Assembly: GCA_036852015.1 (NCBI GenBank)
Contig: JAANDG010000010.1
Coordinates: forward strand, 310,001-374,000
DNA length: 64,000 nt
DNA from: Pelodera strongyloides
Lineage: Eukaryota; Nematoda; Chromadorea; Rhabditida; Rhabditidae
Direction: 5' to 3'
The translations under genes were made by a program, and so were the position numbers. The notes beneath the pieces are model-generated. The model was not told the DNA's origin. It saw nothing but the letters and a program-made list of their open reading frames with translations, and made no database searches. Within the stretch, counting starts at the first letter, position 1. Every line of letters starts with the position of its first letter. This document shows, in pieces, positions 12,384 through 24,039 of the stretch.

Positions 12384-13658
12384 TCAATAATTGCAATTAT
12401 ATGCATAATCATAGTTCTAATTAGTAGTCAAAGAGCTCGAAATAACACTGCATCAAGCCAATTTGTATTGCTTAAATTTACAATTTATATTAAATTTGTT
12501 ATTTTAATGCAACATTTAATGTAAATAAAATATGCTTGGCCTCAGTTAACCGAAAGCGAGTAGGCTTGTTAGAATTGTACCTGGAAATAAATACTGTGCG
12601 AAAAATGTAAGGTTTGAAGTTTGAAGTAAGGATAGTATCATAATTAACACTCTTATTGAATACTGTAGATATAAGTGTTTATTAGAATGCAATATAGCTG
12701 CACCACCGCCATTGGCGATAATATATTGAGATGGTTTTACGCTTGTACGATTTTTTTGAGTTGTATCTTTATTCCTGTCTGTGATTACCCTTTAGTGCTT
12801 TTAATGACATTAACCTGTGCATAGAATATAATCAACTTTAATATAGACACTGATTGAATATTTCAATAAAAATTTTATTTATACATAATATCAGAATAAG
12901 TGGGAATTTCATTCACAAGACAAAAACATAACAAGAAACAGTACACAACGCAAAGTGATATTGCTGTGGTTTGTTACGATATATGCAATTAGGTACTTTT
13001 TATAATTAATGTATTTCATTCGTGGACATTATGTACATACATTGGGGAATATTGCAAACTTTAGAATGGATCTAACTATCTAGTCAAAAGAATGAAATTT
13101 CTTTGAAGCGAAATACCGGCCGGTTTTTGAAACGCAACGAGTACATCAGCATTCATATGCAAATGAACATAAATTAGAATAAAAAATCGAGCAAATTAGC
13201 ATAAATACGTGAGAATTCATTTGTCCACGATGCGTTACAAAAACCGAAAGGTATGACGCTTTAATTTACTTTTAATGCGCTCTAAGATACAATCACAAGT
13301 TGGGATTTGGGAGTGTTTGCATGAATGCAGGAATTAGGAAAATGAAAGTCCGCTTGGTGATTGCACAACTTGGGGATCTAGAATTGCGCACCGGGCTGGT
13401 TAGACCGTTTTCAGGGAGTGTGAAGTACAACCTACAACGCGAAGCTTTGCTCGTGTGCGGCACTGTCGAAAAGAGTTGAGGTGTGTGCCAATATTGTGCG
13501 GCACGCCCAAAGATAGATGTTGAGAGTATCACGTACCAGTAATGTAATTAATACATACTTTCTATAACAACGTACAAAACATCGAAGGAATCGCATGAAA
13601 AGGCGAAATTCATAGGAAAACGGAAAATAGAAACCTGAAACTCGAAACTGAAATCGTT
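12384..13658. other. Convergent intergenic region with one MITE
   Basis: AT-rich spacer between the 3' ends of Sec15 and the astacin gene. It holds Sec15 polyadenylation signals (AATAAA at about 12525 and 12585) and a family A palindromic MITE at 13102-13264. No coding signal was recognised. Confidence 0.7.
13102..13264. mobile_element. MITE family A copy (TTAA-bounded palindrome)
   Basis: Begins with GAAGCGAAATACCGGCCGG and TTTTTGAAACGCA and ends with the inverse of this arm. The core contains ATGCAAATGAACATAAATTAGAAT and AAAAAATCGAG. The same arm and core recur in at least seven other places in the window. No coding capacity. Confidence 0.85.
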
Positions 13659-16168
13659 CTATTTTCCGATTTTCGCCCAACAACTGTACATTCGGTTGAC
13701 GCGTCTGAGATCTGAAGCGGAGAAATCGGTGGCTTTGCCCATTATCCGAGTGAATTGGGATTGTTTGGCCTGAAATTTCAGATGGGATATGAATTAGGTC
13801 CTTGGCGGTTTATATGCAGTCTGCAACCTTTGATGACCGCACGGTGGCTGCGTAGGTAGGTCAGCGAAAAAAGGAAGATTCAAGTTGGGTGGCGCAATTG
13901 CCGCGCTTCTTTGGCGCAAACGCGGAGCGCATTCGATGCAGTGCATTCCATACCTGACGGCTATTCATAATTCATGCTTATAATTTTTCGTAATGTGCGA
14001 AATCGATATCTCACCTCAATCGTGTTCTTGCCGTTCTTCGAACCCTCGTTGCTCTCGTAGTGCATGATCGAAGTGTAATCGTAGCCCTCGCCGTAGTAGG
14101 AGAGACCCAAGTTGGAGAGTTTGTCAAAGTCACCGTTGGCACCTTAAATTTGGTTAGCCACTTAGCGAGCTCCTTCTTTGTTTAAAGACTACCGATGATA
14201 ATTGCATCTTTTCCCCTACTTCTGAACTATGTCACCTCAATAATCCATACTAGTTTTGAGTTTGATACTCTATATAATAGTGAGGACGGGGTGACTCGGC
14301 GTGATGTCACGGGTAGCCTACCCCGCATGATACCAAAGCTGGTGGGAAGAAAGATGTATCTAACAAAGTAAATGGAAGCGATTGAACAGCTTGAGGGGTG
14401 TTCCCCAACACTAATGCTTGCGGAGGATATTGCATGGGATATTTGTTTAGCGGAGAGTAACTGAGCAACTTACCTGGAATGATGTTCTGCCACACGATTT
14501 TCACGTACTGATCGCGGTCTTCCCTGAAATTGTGTCGAAGTTCTAGACTAACTTACTGATGCTATTGTTAAAATACGAGGTCTTCAACCTATTTTAGGAG
14601 AACGCTCACTCTGGATAGAACCGACCATAGTTATGCCGAAGGTAAAGCATCGTGATGCGGGAAATGGCTGAGAGACTGAGACATGTACGGGAGAGGGATA
14701 GGAGAGCGAGAGGGAGAAAGAAAGCCAGAATGTGAGAATTGTGAAGAGAGAGGTATATCAGAGCAAGTGCGAGAAAGAGCGCGCTTGATCCATAAGGAAA
14801 TGTATAAACTCACCTCTGATGCTCGTGGATGAATCCTATAACGTGCATCAATTCATGGATTACGGTAGCATAGTCGACACACTCATCAGCCAGTGACACT
14901 TGCTGACGTCCACCGACACGCGCAAAGTCGGCGTAGCATCTAAAACAGCGTTACTTATTTCATAAGACAAGGGGGCGAAAAACAAGTTTAGTTAATATTA
15001 CAGCAATATGTCATACCACCTAAAATTGATCTAATACCTGCACTTGTTTTGTAACGTCGTTTGTCTTAAATGTCGAAGAGGGCGCAGGTAAATTTAGTTG
15101 CCCAGCATGCGTTTGAAAACCATGTGCCATGCCACTTTAAAGAAATAAACAATTATAGAAACTACTTGCCCGTCAAGCTTGGAGATGACGATGTAGTCCT
15201 TGTCCGTGGGTTTCTTAGCCACGAACTGAATGCAAGTTTTCTGGTGGTACGCTCCCATGGATCGAGCGATTACCGCCTTTTGAGCGGTAGCTGAAAGAGT
15301 TAATTGACTTGCTCAACTCAGGCACATGAAAATAAGCTTACGCTGATTTTTAATGATCCCATGTTAGTCGAATACCTCGAGGTTACGTTTCACGCACCGA
15401 TATTGCTACCAATGTACTCTAATGAGAAAGCTTGGTTCACCCGTGGAAGGAGTCGAACCTACGAACCGTAGCGCCGGCGCTGCTCTTGAGACAACAGTGA
15501 CTTAGGCACTGCGCCACCTGACCCCCCCCCCCCCCCCCGGAGTACAAAACACCAAATCAAAATGAAAGAAACACAATGCTAAACGAACTGTACGCTGAAG
15601 AGATAACGTATGGAACTCGTCCGTTCGGCCACTTGTCCCTGTCGGAGGCGACGGCCACACCACGTTTGTCGACATTCCGCTAGAAGAGAAAATATTTGTT
15701 TGATGACAGTTATCAATATATCATTAAAATAAAAGTCGACGAAGTAATTGAGTGAAGTAAATAAGTAATTAGGTAACGTAGGCTGATTTAGAAAGCCGAG
15801 ATACTCTTGTATGTACTGTGCTGAATTCACATTGAACTCCAGTCTTGATACATGTTATTGTTACAAAAAGTTAAAACAATTACCCTATACAGTAGACGAA
15901 AGCGTAGTGTAAAATTATAATTAGCCTACTCTGTGTTAAGATAATTACCGTATTCCGTAATCTATATCGTAGTCATAAAGTATAAAACAATTACCCTATA
16001 CCGTAGCCGCATATCATTCAAGGGCCTCCTGCGTAGTGGAACATTTGTATTTACAAATTGTGCATTGAAGAAATCTTGATCTGTGAGGAATGTGTATGAA
16101 TTATCCGTTTGTGCGAGAAGACTAACAAATAGACACGTGAGAAATACAAAGCCGACCCGAATAAGCAT
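13659..16168 (-). CDS. Secreted astacin-family zinc metalloprotease, complete, seven exons
   Basis: Exons in transcript order: 16168-15995, 15679-15589, 15290-15170, 14939-14814, 14523-14474, 14142-14015, 13769-13659; all phases match (about 266 residues). The start is [19 protein letters not shown], a signal peptide, with a TTTCAG acceptor abutting the ATG, consistent with leader splicing. A short propeptide leads to [11 protein letters not shown], the usual N-terminal region of an astacin catalytic domain. The zinc site is [15 protein letters not shown], matching HExxHxxGFxHE, and the Met-turn is SIMHYE. The four expected cysteines are present (KTC, GCY, DEC, MYSC). The enzyme should be an active extracellular endopeptidase. 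There is no EGF, CUB or ShK tail; it ends seven residues after MYSC. The intron at 15169 has a GC donor (GCAAGT). Which nematode NAS subgroup it belongs to cannot be told here. Confidence 0.95.
15436..15540 (-). repeat. tRNA-derived SINE head with poly-C/G run in an astacin intron
   Basis: On the minus strand GGTGGCGCAGTGCC resembles a Pol III A box and AGGTTCGACTCC a B box, spaced like a tRNA. The acceptor arms do not pair and no cloverleaf can be closed, so this is a tRNA-derived SINE or pseudo-tRNA and not a functional tRNA. A run of about 17 C residues flanks it at 15522-15538. Confidence 0.6.
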
Positions 16169-18884
16169 CTGAAATGGGAAATATATTATTGTAAAAAAGA
16201 TTTATTGATATATTATAATGTTGTGCAACCACAATGAAGCGAATATCTACAAACTACATGATACGGCATAGCGACACAAAAGGAAAGCTCCTTTCTACTT
16301 CTAATGCACTAGGGCTTTGCGGCTTCCTAATACTAATAACTCCCTACAAGATATTGGGTACACGTTTACCATTCAAGTGTATGTGTGTATGTGTCGTGTG
16401 TGCGTGTGTGCGTCCGTGTAACATGTATGTGTAGCAATGTGTGTGTGTGTGTTTCGTCATATTCTCAGTATTTTCAATAACGCATGAGCTCATGCCAGAA
16501 GCCTCAACTGTACACTTTCTGCCATTAATTTGGAAACTTATGCGATGGCAAAAATAATTCGCTTATCGTTTTTTCACCCGAAGAACATGTGCAAACATAC
16601 AAATATTGACTTTTCAATCGGTCTTCGTCGGCGGAAGAAAATAAAAGAAATGAACTGTTCTAGTTAGTTGCCTGACGCTGAACATAGCTACTTGAACTCT
16701 TGATGATTCAGAGTTTTGAAATATATTGATCTAACAGATGAAGGGACGAAGGTCAATCGTACAATATATTAATACCAAGTTTGCTGGCTGCCTGTTCCTT
16801 AGATACTTTTACTTTGAGCATGTATCTTTGTGCTGAAGTTCTAAAAAAACTACATTGGAGAATCGAAGACAACTGAAAATTCCAGAAAAAATTCTGTAGG
16901 TATGGTATGTGGCTATGTTATGGAAATCTGTTTTTTTGAAGGTTACTCCGCGTATTTTTGGGCGCTATGAAGTATGTTTTTTTTAAAGTAATTCCGCTGA
17001 AATTTCTTTTAGCACAAGAAAGTTTTCCGTGGTCCCATCGTTTAAAAATTTGCGAGCTAAACGTGCGGTAACTTCGTTTCAATGATCAACAATTACCAAC
17101 TTCACATTAGGTCAAAAGTTCACTAGCGCGAGCACAGATCTGCGCCTAATGGGACATGGACAATAAGAGGAAAAGCTGTGTGTCTATTATAGAAAACCGA
17201 GTGACAAAGGCAGCTTATTCCAATTAAATATTTGGAATGTCAGAGACAAGGTTTGGAATTAGTGGAAGCACTGAAGGTTTGTAACAGAGTTTAACATACT
17301 TGCTTGAAACATAGATCTTAAAGTTGTGACTCGTAAGCTGGGAAACTGCAATTAATATGGAAATAAGAGTCCGGGCACCGTCCGGGCTCATCCCTTCATC
17401 TGTCCTATCAATATATTTCAGATTGGATTAGATATGATACTTGGGAATGCTGTTATACCTATACAGGACAAATTTCAAAACGAGGTTTAGCTTTGACATA
17501 AGTCATTTTGATTTTACCCGTTTTGGTAGAAGCAATCTCACAAAAGGGTTGAAGCGTGAAGTTTGACAGACTTGAAGCACGAAGGTCAAGCCATAGGTAG
17601 GAACTGGTAGCAGTCAAGTTAGGCGTATAACTTGAGGTCAGAACTTCAGTGTCAGCAAGTGTGAAGGCATGTTGCAGTGAGCTACGAACTGAGAGTCTTG
17701 CACACTACATAATCACGTAACCTGGAGTTTAACAGGCTTAAAAGTGTGGGTATCTACGGTCAGACTTTAGGTCTTAGGTTACAGTTACGAATTGCGAAGC
17801 TTAGGATAAGATGACGAGTATCAGGCTTGTGATAATTGTTAAAACTAAGGTCAGACCTTAGGTTACAGTAAAGTAAGAGTGAAGGCCTGCTACTGTGTTG
17901 AATATGCCAATGTCATGACCTGATCTCCTCTCCTTGTCTAACAAGCGAGAAACCAGACACCGAGACTAGGGAGGGAGTTTGAATCCGCAAATAAACTTCA
18001 TGTCAAAGAATTGATGCACTGTCAAGCTTGGGGTCGATGGCAAATATATCAGTCTTCGGCAAATTTGTGCTATGGGAGAGAGAGGGAGAGAGTGGGAAAG
18101 AGAGAGATGGGGAGAGAGAGAGAGGCAGAGAGGGAGACAGAGATTGAGAGAGGGAGAGAAAGAGAGGGAGAGATATTAGGTTAGTCTCGACGATCTTTAC
18201 TACCCCAGAAGAGGGAGAAGAAAAAACGGTTGAACATACATCGTGCCAACGATTCCGGTATTACAAGAGATCACAACGCGGCGGCAAACATAACCGCAGC
18301 GTGTGCACAGCGCGAGAAGTGAACTGCGGGTGCAGGTAGAAGTATATTGACATTAGGTCCCAAGAGCCTGTAACCCTATCCTAGATCTTAACTCGTAACC
18401 CAGTTCGAACCTGGGTCCTATGCCCCATTCCTTGCCATGTGGTTAGACAGATAATAAATGATTATTGGATCAACGAGTCGTAGTAACAAAGAAGAAATCT
18501 CTTGGGGTAATTGCTGTGAGCTCGTAAACCAAAAGGTACCCTAAGATGTTGGTGCGGTAAGAACACCGTCATACTAACAAGGGACCGTGTGCATCAATAA
18601 CATACGAAGCTGAACTGATAAACAAATAAACATAAAAAACACAGAAACGAACACAAATGAAGTTCTTTTGGATTTGGTATCCTGCATTAGTACTAAATAC
18701 GAGAAGTGAACTGAAGCTATGAGTATATTGAACTTAGGCGCACAGCCTGTGACCCTGCCCTAGCTCTTAACCTTATATTGGGAACCCGGCCCCGGTCCTC
18801 ATATTCATATAAACACTTATACCTGGCGTTTTCTCTCGAACGGATCAGGCTCAGGGGCAGGCTCACGAGATTAACGATATTGAA
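16169..18884. other. Gene-poor region with GA-rich tract and a duplicated repeat
   Basis: Contains TG-rich sequence (16380-16450), a GA-rich low-complexity tract (about 18070-18175) and two related copies of a roughly 120-bp repeat (18305-18430 and 18700-18815). The repeat carries GAGAAGTGAACTG, then AGTATATTGA, then AGCCTGTGACCCTGCCCTAG-like sequence. The copies lie just 5' of the LINE fragment and may be part of it. No gene was recognised. Confidence 0.6.
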
Positions 18885-19391
18885 TTGAACTTATATGTTG
18901 TAGCAAGAAAAAGAATGTTTGCTCTCTTTCGCACTCTGAAAACGCGGAAGGCAAACCTTTTGGTTCTTGCATATTCTCTTTATGTATGTTCAATTCTAGA
19001 GTCAGGCTCGGTTGTCTTTAGTCCATATAAGAAAAAGGATAAGGTGGCCCTAGATCGGATCCAACGTACATTTACAAAGCGAATTTTTATGCGTTCCCAC
19101 TTGCTTGACTACAATGATACACCCTCTAGTTCAGATAGAGATACATTATTGAAGCTTGATACACTTGACAATCGACGTAGGAAGGCATATGCTAGAATGC
19201 TCAGAAAAATATTGGCTGGCAAATGCGGCCATAATCTACGTTCAATGTACAAATTCAGGAATTCTAATCTGTCCTCTCGACGTGGTCGTATCAAAATCAT
19301 AATCCCGCGGGTGACTAGGAATGTTCGCAGACACTGTTTTGTAGATAGAACTTCACTTATGATTGAGAGTAACCCTCGCCTATTCCTGTAA
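18885..19391 (+). mobile_element. LINE (non-LTR retrotransposon) 3' fragment: C-terminal reverse-transcriptase ORF end
   Basis: A 168-codon open frame ends at TAA 19389. It carries the C-terminal region typical of CR1/Jockey-like reverse transcriptases after the catalytic core: ANLLVLAYSLYVCSILESGS, then VVFSPYKKKDKVALDRIQRT and FTKRI, then LLKLDTLDNRRRKAYARML. No YADD catalytic box or endonuclease is present, so the element is 5'-truncated and inactive. The sequence after the stop is AT-rich with ATGTTATGTTATG-like short repeats near 19505-19525, consistent with a LINE tail. The frame is intact, so insertion may be recent or the element 5'-truncated on arrival. Confidence 0.85.
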
Positions 19392-19570
19392 ACATAATGT
19401 TTTTATTTGATGCTTTTATTTTGATCAGATTTACATTTTCACGATTCATAGTTATTAATTGTGGTATTGCCTCGACAAAACTTGTGCGACATTTTATGTT
19501 CGTAATAAATGTTATGTTATGTAATAAGTTAATATAAAAAAAGCTTCAATTTTTAAGGCGATCATGATAA

Positions 19571-20160
19571 TTATGGAAGCTTTACCAGGTTGCTGGAGGA
19601 AAAACTTGCTGGCGTTCCTGTTACAACTCGTACGGTACGGATCTGTAAAAGAGATCAGGGCTAGATTAGTAAATTAGTACTCACCCCCGGATGTTTGGTC
19701 ATATTGTCCTCCTCGCCATCACCAAACCGGCCTTCACCAAAATCCGCCACAACTTAAATATATTAATTAGTTAAAAAAGGAACGGTAAACATAATCGGGC
19801 AGATGTATTCTACACGTATGTGCTCTATATGTTCGCCATTTTCCATCAATCGGTCTTGCTTCCGTACGCAACGGCACGCTACCTGGAGTTTTCTCTTCCG
19901 GATATAACATCCGGTTTTGAAACGTGCCTTGGTAACTGCATCCTTTTTATATGAACCGCAAAACTTATTTATTTCTACATAAATTTTGCCGTGGCGTATC
20001 TCCGTGAAATGTGTGAAGTCGCGAGCCTCATGTGCCATGGCCGTTGTAACTCTACACAACAGAACGGACGCGTAAAGTAAAGGTTCGCATCGCAGTCACT
20101 ATAAATTCTTAAAGGGAATATGTAGGCACTCAAAATGAGCAAAACAACTGCGAAACTAGG
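19571..20160 (-). CDS. Small cysteine-containing protein, unrecognised, possibly secreted
   Basis: Three exons keep phase: about 20160-19816, 19752-19685 and 19642-19571, ending in TAA at 19573-19571 after SSSNLVKLP. The large exon holds ARDFTHFTEIRHGKIYVEIN, FCGSYKKDAVTKARFKTGC and YIRKRKLQVACRCVRKQDR, and the second exon an acidic GEGRFGDGEEDN segment. Splice sites are GTGTAG and GTGAGT donors with TTTACAG and TTTAAG acceptors. Upstream of the cysteine-rich part the same frame stays open and encodes a hydrophobic run (VVLLILSAYIFPL) that could be a signal peptide, but I found no convincing ATG, so the 5' end is uncertain. I do not recognise the family. The basic KRKLQVACRCVRK motif and the spaced cysteines suggest a small extracellular protein. 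Confidence 0.5.
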
Positions 20161-22189
20161 GTTTCCACACCAGACATGAATTTAAGTAGGCGACTGAATA
20201 TGTAAATTCGAATATTCTCATTTGCATGCAAATCTGTCGCTGTTGCAAGCTATATGCCGATGTATGCACGCATATGCTAAATTTTTGCTCCATCAGACCT
20301 GCCGTGTAAGCCAGGGTGGCAGTAAACGCGTTTACTATGGAAAAGGTGAACTTTGAAAATTATTTTCTTTTAAATGGGAAACTTTTAACAATTTTTGTTG
20401 TTGTTTCCTTAATGAGGAATACACATTCTATTAATACAGCTTAACTTCAAAAAGGGCATACATATTCCCTTTAATTTTTATTCGATTTCCATCAATATAG
20501 GAAGATATAACGAAAAATACAGTGTCAAGGCCACTTTATAGAAGAAAGGAGTCAGGGAGAGAAATCACTCTGAAAAGGATTTGCCGGATTACAGTAGAAA
20601 ATATACAATTACCATGGTATAATAGACTTAGCTTCCGAGTATGCAGGAGCATGCTCCCCCATGGCCCGTGCTCCTGCCATGGGTAGCAAAGATAATTTAA
20701 ATTATTTTACGGGATTGTGACTATGTGTTATCGCCAATTATCGGCTATTGTAATATAATTATAATAATATTACATAATAGTATTTATTACGCAACAAAAA
20801 TGTAAACACGCAGAAAATAAGCAAAAAGTTGCAAATTCCTTTAAAAAAACCAAAATGTTTTTTTTGCTTATTTAATAAATAAACTAATAAATAAGGTTAC
20901 AAACTATCAGACATCTACAAAACACGAATTTTCCTACACAATTTGTCCAGTCTGCCTTTTTACGGGAGCTCGAAGATCTACCTATTCTACGAATACAATC
21001 TATCTTGCATTTGGATATAAATTCAACTTTTTTCCAACACAAATGTGAATGGCACTGTTCTCACTTACGCTTCATTGATATAAGTATTTGCTGCAACGTA
21101 TTATTCCGTGCGTTGGACATTTTAACCAGGGAGCCTTTGGAAACGTGTATTAGCCGACGTGAAATTTTCATATGCAAATTTTCTGCTAAATAGACCGATA
21201 TGCTAATTTGGCTAAACATTTTTTGACGAGTGCTGCCATCGGTCGGTTGCAGGTATGTGTTTCTTTTATTGTTTTCAATTAGCATGTATCTAATCGATCG
21301 ATTCAAATCAATATCTATTCCTCGGTTACAAATTACTTCTGCGCCCAATATTCTCGGTCAGATATTGTTTTCTATGCGCTAGATAATGATGATAGATTAT
21401 CCCCCCGTAAATGTCTGATTGTTTGCGTCTCTTTACACGATTTATAGCAACAGCAGCAAAATGCCCTGCGAAAACAAATTCATTTGCAGCTTCGCCACTT
21501 CCGAAGTGTGCGCGACCGTCGAACGCCGAGTTCAAGTTTAACGCCGAGATCAACGTCGAGGTCAAGGACTTCTAGGAGCACATGGGCAACGAGAAGCTGG
21601 CTACCAACTTGGACCAGATTCAGCACTTGGAGGAAGATGGACGCAGGTGAGTCAATTAGTTTGTGATAAATATAATTAGGCGAGAATACGATAGCACTTT
21701 CGAATAAATGAGAGTTTCTATATGGGGATTCAAACAAATAGCATTGGCAGAATTTATAGTATGCATGGGTCTACTTTCTGTTGTTTCTCTCCCTAGGTAA
21801 GACTGATGTAACCATGATTTTGAAGCCCAGGGATGAAGATAGGGAGAAATTGAGGGAGAGCGAGAGGGAGGAGAGAGGGAAAGAGGGGACAAATAGACGG
21901 AATGAACGAGAGCGAGGGAGATTGGGAAAACTATACAAGAGAAAGAGGAACTGAGGAAGTGGTAGTCGAAGTCGAACCTAGGTACCACTTATTGTAGATT
22001 TTATGTATGGACACGGTACTGTAGTATATTTGTCTACATAGCCTGTTTTCTTCCACAGACTCATAAGGCATTGTGTAACGATCCCATAGGCCCAGTGTTC
22101 CGGATTGCCTTCCACTGTTTGAATATCTTGTCTGTTGCCCTTTGCAGTACTCCTTTCGCATGAGCATCATTCCATAGTACATAATTTAT
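20161..22189. other. Repeat-rich gap with a broken coding-like segment near 21452-21651
   Basis: AT-rich sequence without clear genes except the coding-like segment annotated separately. Short foldback arms with CAGGGAGAGAAATC occur near 20550 and recur at 23510 and 23705. Confidence 0.5.
21452..21651 (+). pseudogene. Coding-like segment interrupted by TAG (possible pseudogene or short exon)
   Basis: One frame reads NAEFKFNAEINVEVKDF, then TAG at 21573-21575, then EHMGNEKLATNLDQIQHLEE, and stops at a good GTGAGT donor (21650). Codon usage is GC-rich and amphipathic, unlike its AT-rich surroundings. The TAG falls in TTCTAG, which could also be a splice acceptor, so the second half may be a genuine 71-bp exon of an unidentified gene. 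I cannot assign a family. Confidence 0.3.
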
Positions 22190-22530
22190 ATTGCGTGAGC
22201 ACCGCATTGCGCGAGCACTGCATTGCGCGAGTACCGTAGTGCGTGAGTACCGCATTGCGCGAGTACCGCACTGCGCGAGTACCGCACTGCGCGAGTACCG
22301 CACTGCGCGAGTACCGCATTGCGTGAGTACCGCAGTGCGTGCGCAGTACCGCAGTGCGTGAGTACCGCAGTGCGCGAGTACCGCAGTGCGCAAGTACCGC
22401 AGTGCGCGAGTAGCCCTGTGCGTGAGTTGCCTTGTGCGTGAGAAGCCCTGTGCGTGAGTAGCCCTGTGCGTGAGTAGCCCTGTGCGTGAGTAGGCCTGTG
22501 CGTGAGTAGCCCTGTGCGTGAGTAGCCCTT
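22190..22530. repeat. 16-bp minisatellite (GCGYGAGTACCGCAST / GCGTGAGTAGCCCTGT)
   Basis: About 21 tandem copies of a 16-bp unit. The left two thirds use GCGCGAGTACCGCACT-type units and the right third GCGTGAGTAGCCCTGT units. Because 16 is not a multiple of 3, the 176-codon minus-strand open frame across it is a repeat artefact. Confidence 0.95.
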
Positions 22531-23998
22531 TTTTACTGTTAAAGAGATTGTGTTGTTGCGTAGACTGAAACAACCAAGAAGACAAAAACACTAGCCATCT
22601 AACATGTCACCCGAAACTTAAATTTCTTATTGTATGGTGTTGTAGTTTACACACTTTAAGATAGTTCAGTATGTGACGGTAGTTATTCTAATGAGGTAAC
22701 ATAGCTAAACTATACTAACACACAGGTTGGTTGGATATATTGTAATCTATAGCATATGCTTTTTTCACAGTTCCTAATGACTTTGCACTCTTTTAGTCAT
22801 ACTAATCCTCTCCTACCTTTGGCCTGATGAGGTGTAGCCGTATGCTTTATCTAACATATAAATTATTGTATCTTATTTTATGCTCTTCCATCCATCGAGT
22901 GCACCTGTGGACGGCTACATCATTGAGTCACGCCTTGTTTGAAGTTTGGAGTTTGAACGGTAAGTTGGAAGGCTGAAACATGGGGTTTCCATCCAAGTAT
23001 GCTTAAAATCTACCGTGTTTTGGAACGACAAGATAATACTTTTATGATTTCTCATATTAAACATTCACGCTTAGTTCCAAAAGATTTGACAGAAACACTA
23101 CGGTATATTTGAAAAAACACAGAAAAGTTTTTTTTGGCATTCTTGGAACACAATAAAGTGATATAATGGCGGTTTTTGAAATACATAGTGGACAACTGCA
23201 TTAACATAATTTTGAAGGAAATGAAGAAAATTAGACTAAAACTCGAGTTTAATTAGTGCTCACTTATTAGCGTAACTACACGGGAATGTTCAAGCAGTAT
23301 TGTACCTACTTTAAGAAATTTGCATATGATACGCATATCCTATGTATCCTACGCAAGTTAGCAATGTGTGTGTGTCACAAAAGAGTAGATCATGAGCGCA
23401 TTAAAGGGAGGCAGTCACTTCAAATTCAACTTTTTTATTCTATTTTTATTAGATGCATGTAGATTTATAAAACAATATGCAGCCAGTAAAAAGCCACATA
23501 AAAGCGAACTCAGGGAGAGAAATCAATGAAACTGGGTTTTGGTAAATGACCGTCGCCGGTGCATATATGCAATTGCCAGGGGTACTTGGAGAGTGAGCAT
23601 CCTCAGTGTTACACCAGGCGCGTGGTTTATCACTGCAGGGTATTTATTATGAAACTCTATACGGGCAGTTATAAACTACGGAATACTAGTAAAACTCATA
23701 CACAGGGATTTCTCTCCCTGAGTTCGTTTAGCCGTACTTTAGTGCTGGAATCGTAGTTTTCTTCACATATTTGAATATTTAATGAAAAGTGAATAAAAAC
23801 TACGAATTTGTAGTTACTGCGATCCTTTAAAGATATATTTCCAATCAGTCATATATTTTATTTTATTGATTCTCTTTTAGATTTCTACGCGTGAGGAGTC
23901 GAAGTTTTCTACACAATACAGTGGATACAACAATTACCAAATTTCTTTTTGTTGCTTGTTTTTAGAGTTTTTGTTGTATATCGTACCCTTCCCCCACA
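22531..23998. other. Gene-free stretch with a diverged palindromic element
   Basis: No gene was recognised. Part of a variant family A element (GAAATTTGCATATGATACG, TATCCTATGTATCCTA) lies at about 23317-23370. A foldback with inverted arms GAACTCAGGGAGAGAAATC (about 23507-23526) and ATTTCTCTCCCTGAGTTCG (about 23707-23726) follows. Confidence 0.55.
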
Positions 23999-24039
23999 AG
24001 GAAATCAAATTTGTGGGGGTGGGAAAGGGGTAACATTCG

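Noticed and set aside
15436..15540. Functional tRNA gene
   Set aside because: A- and B-box-like motifs are present, but no acceptor stem pairs and no cloverleaf closes; better explained as SINE.
22061..22591. 176-codon minus-strand frame with repeated THAQ/RTA motifs
   Set aside because: A 16-bp tandem repeat read through three frames; no stop arises because none of the three frames of the unit contains one.
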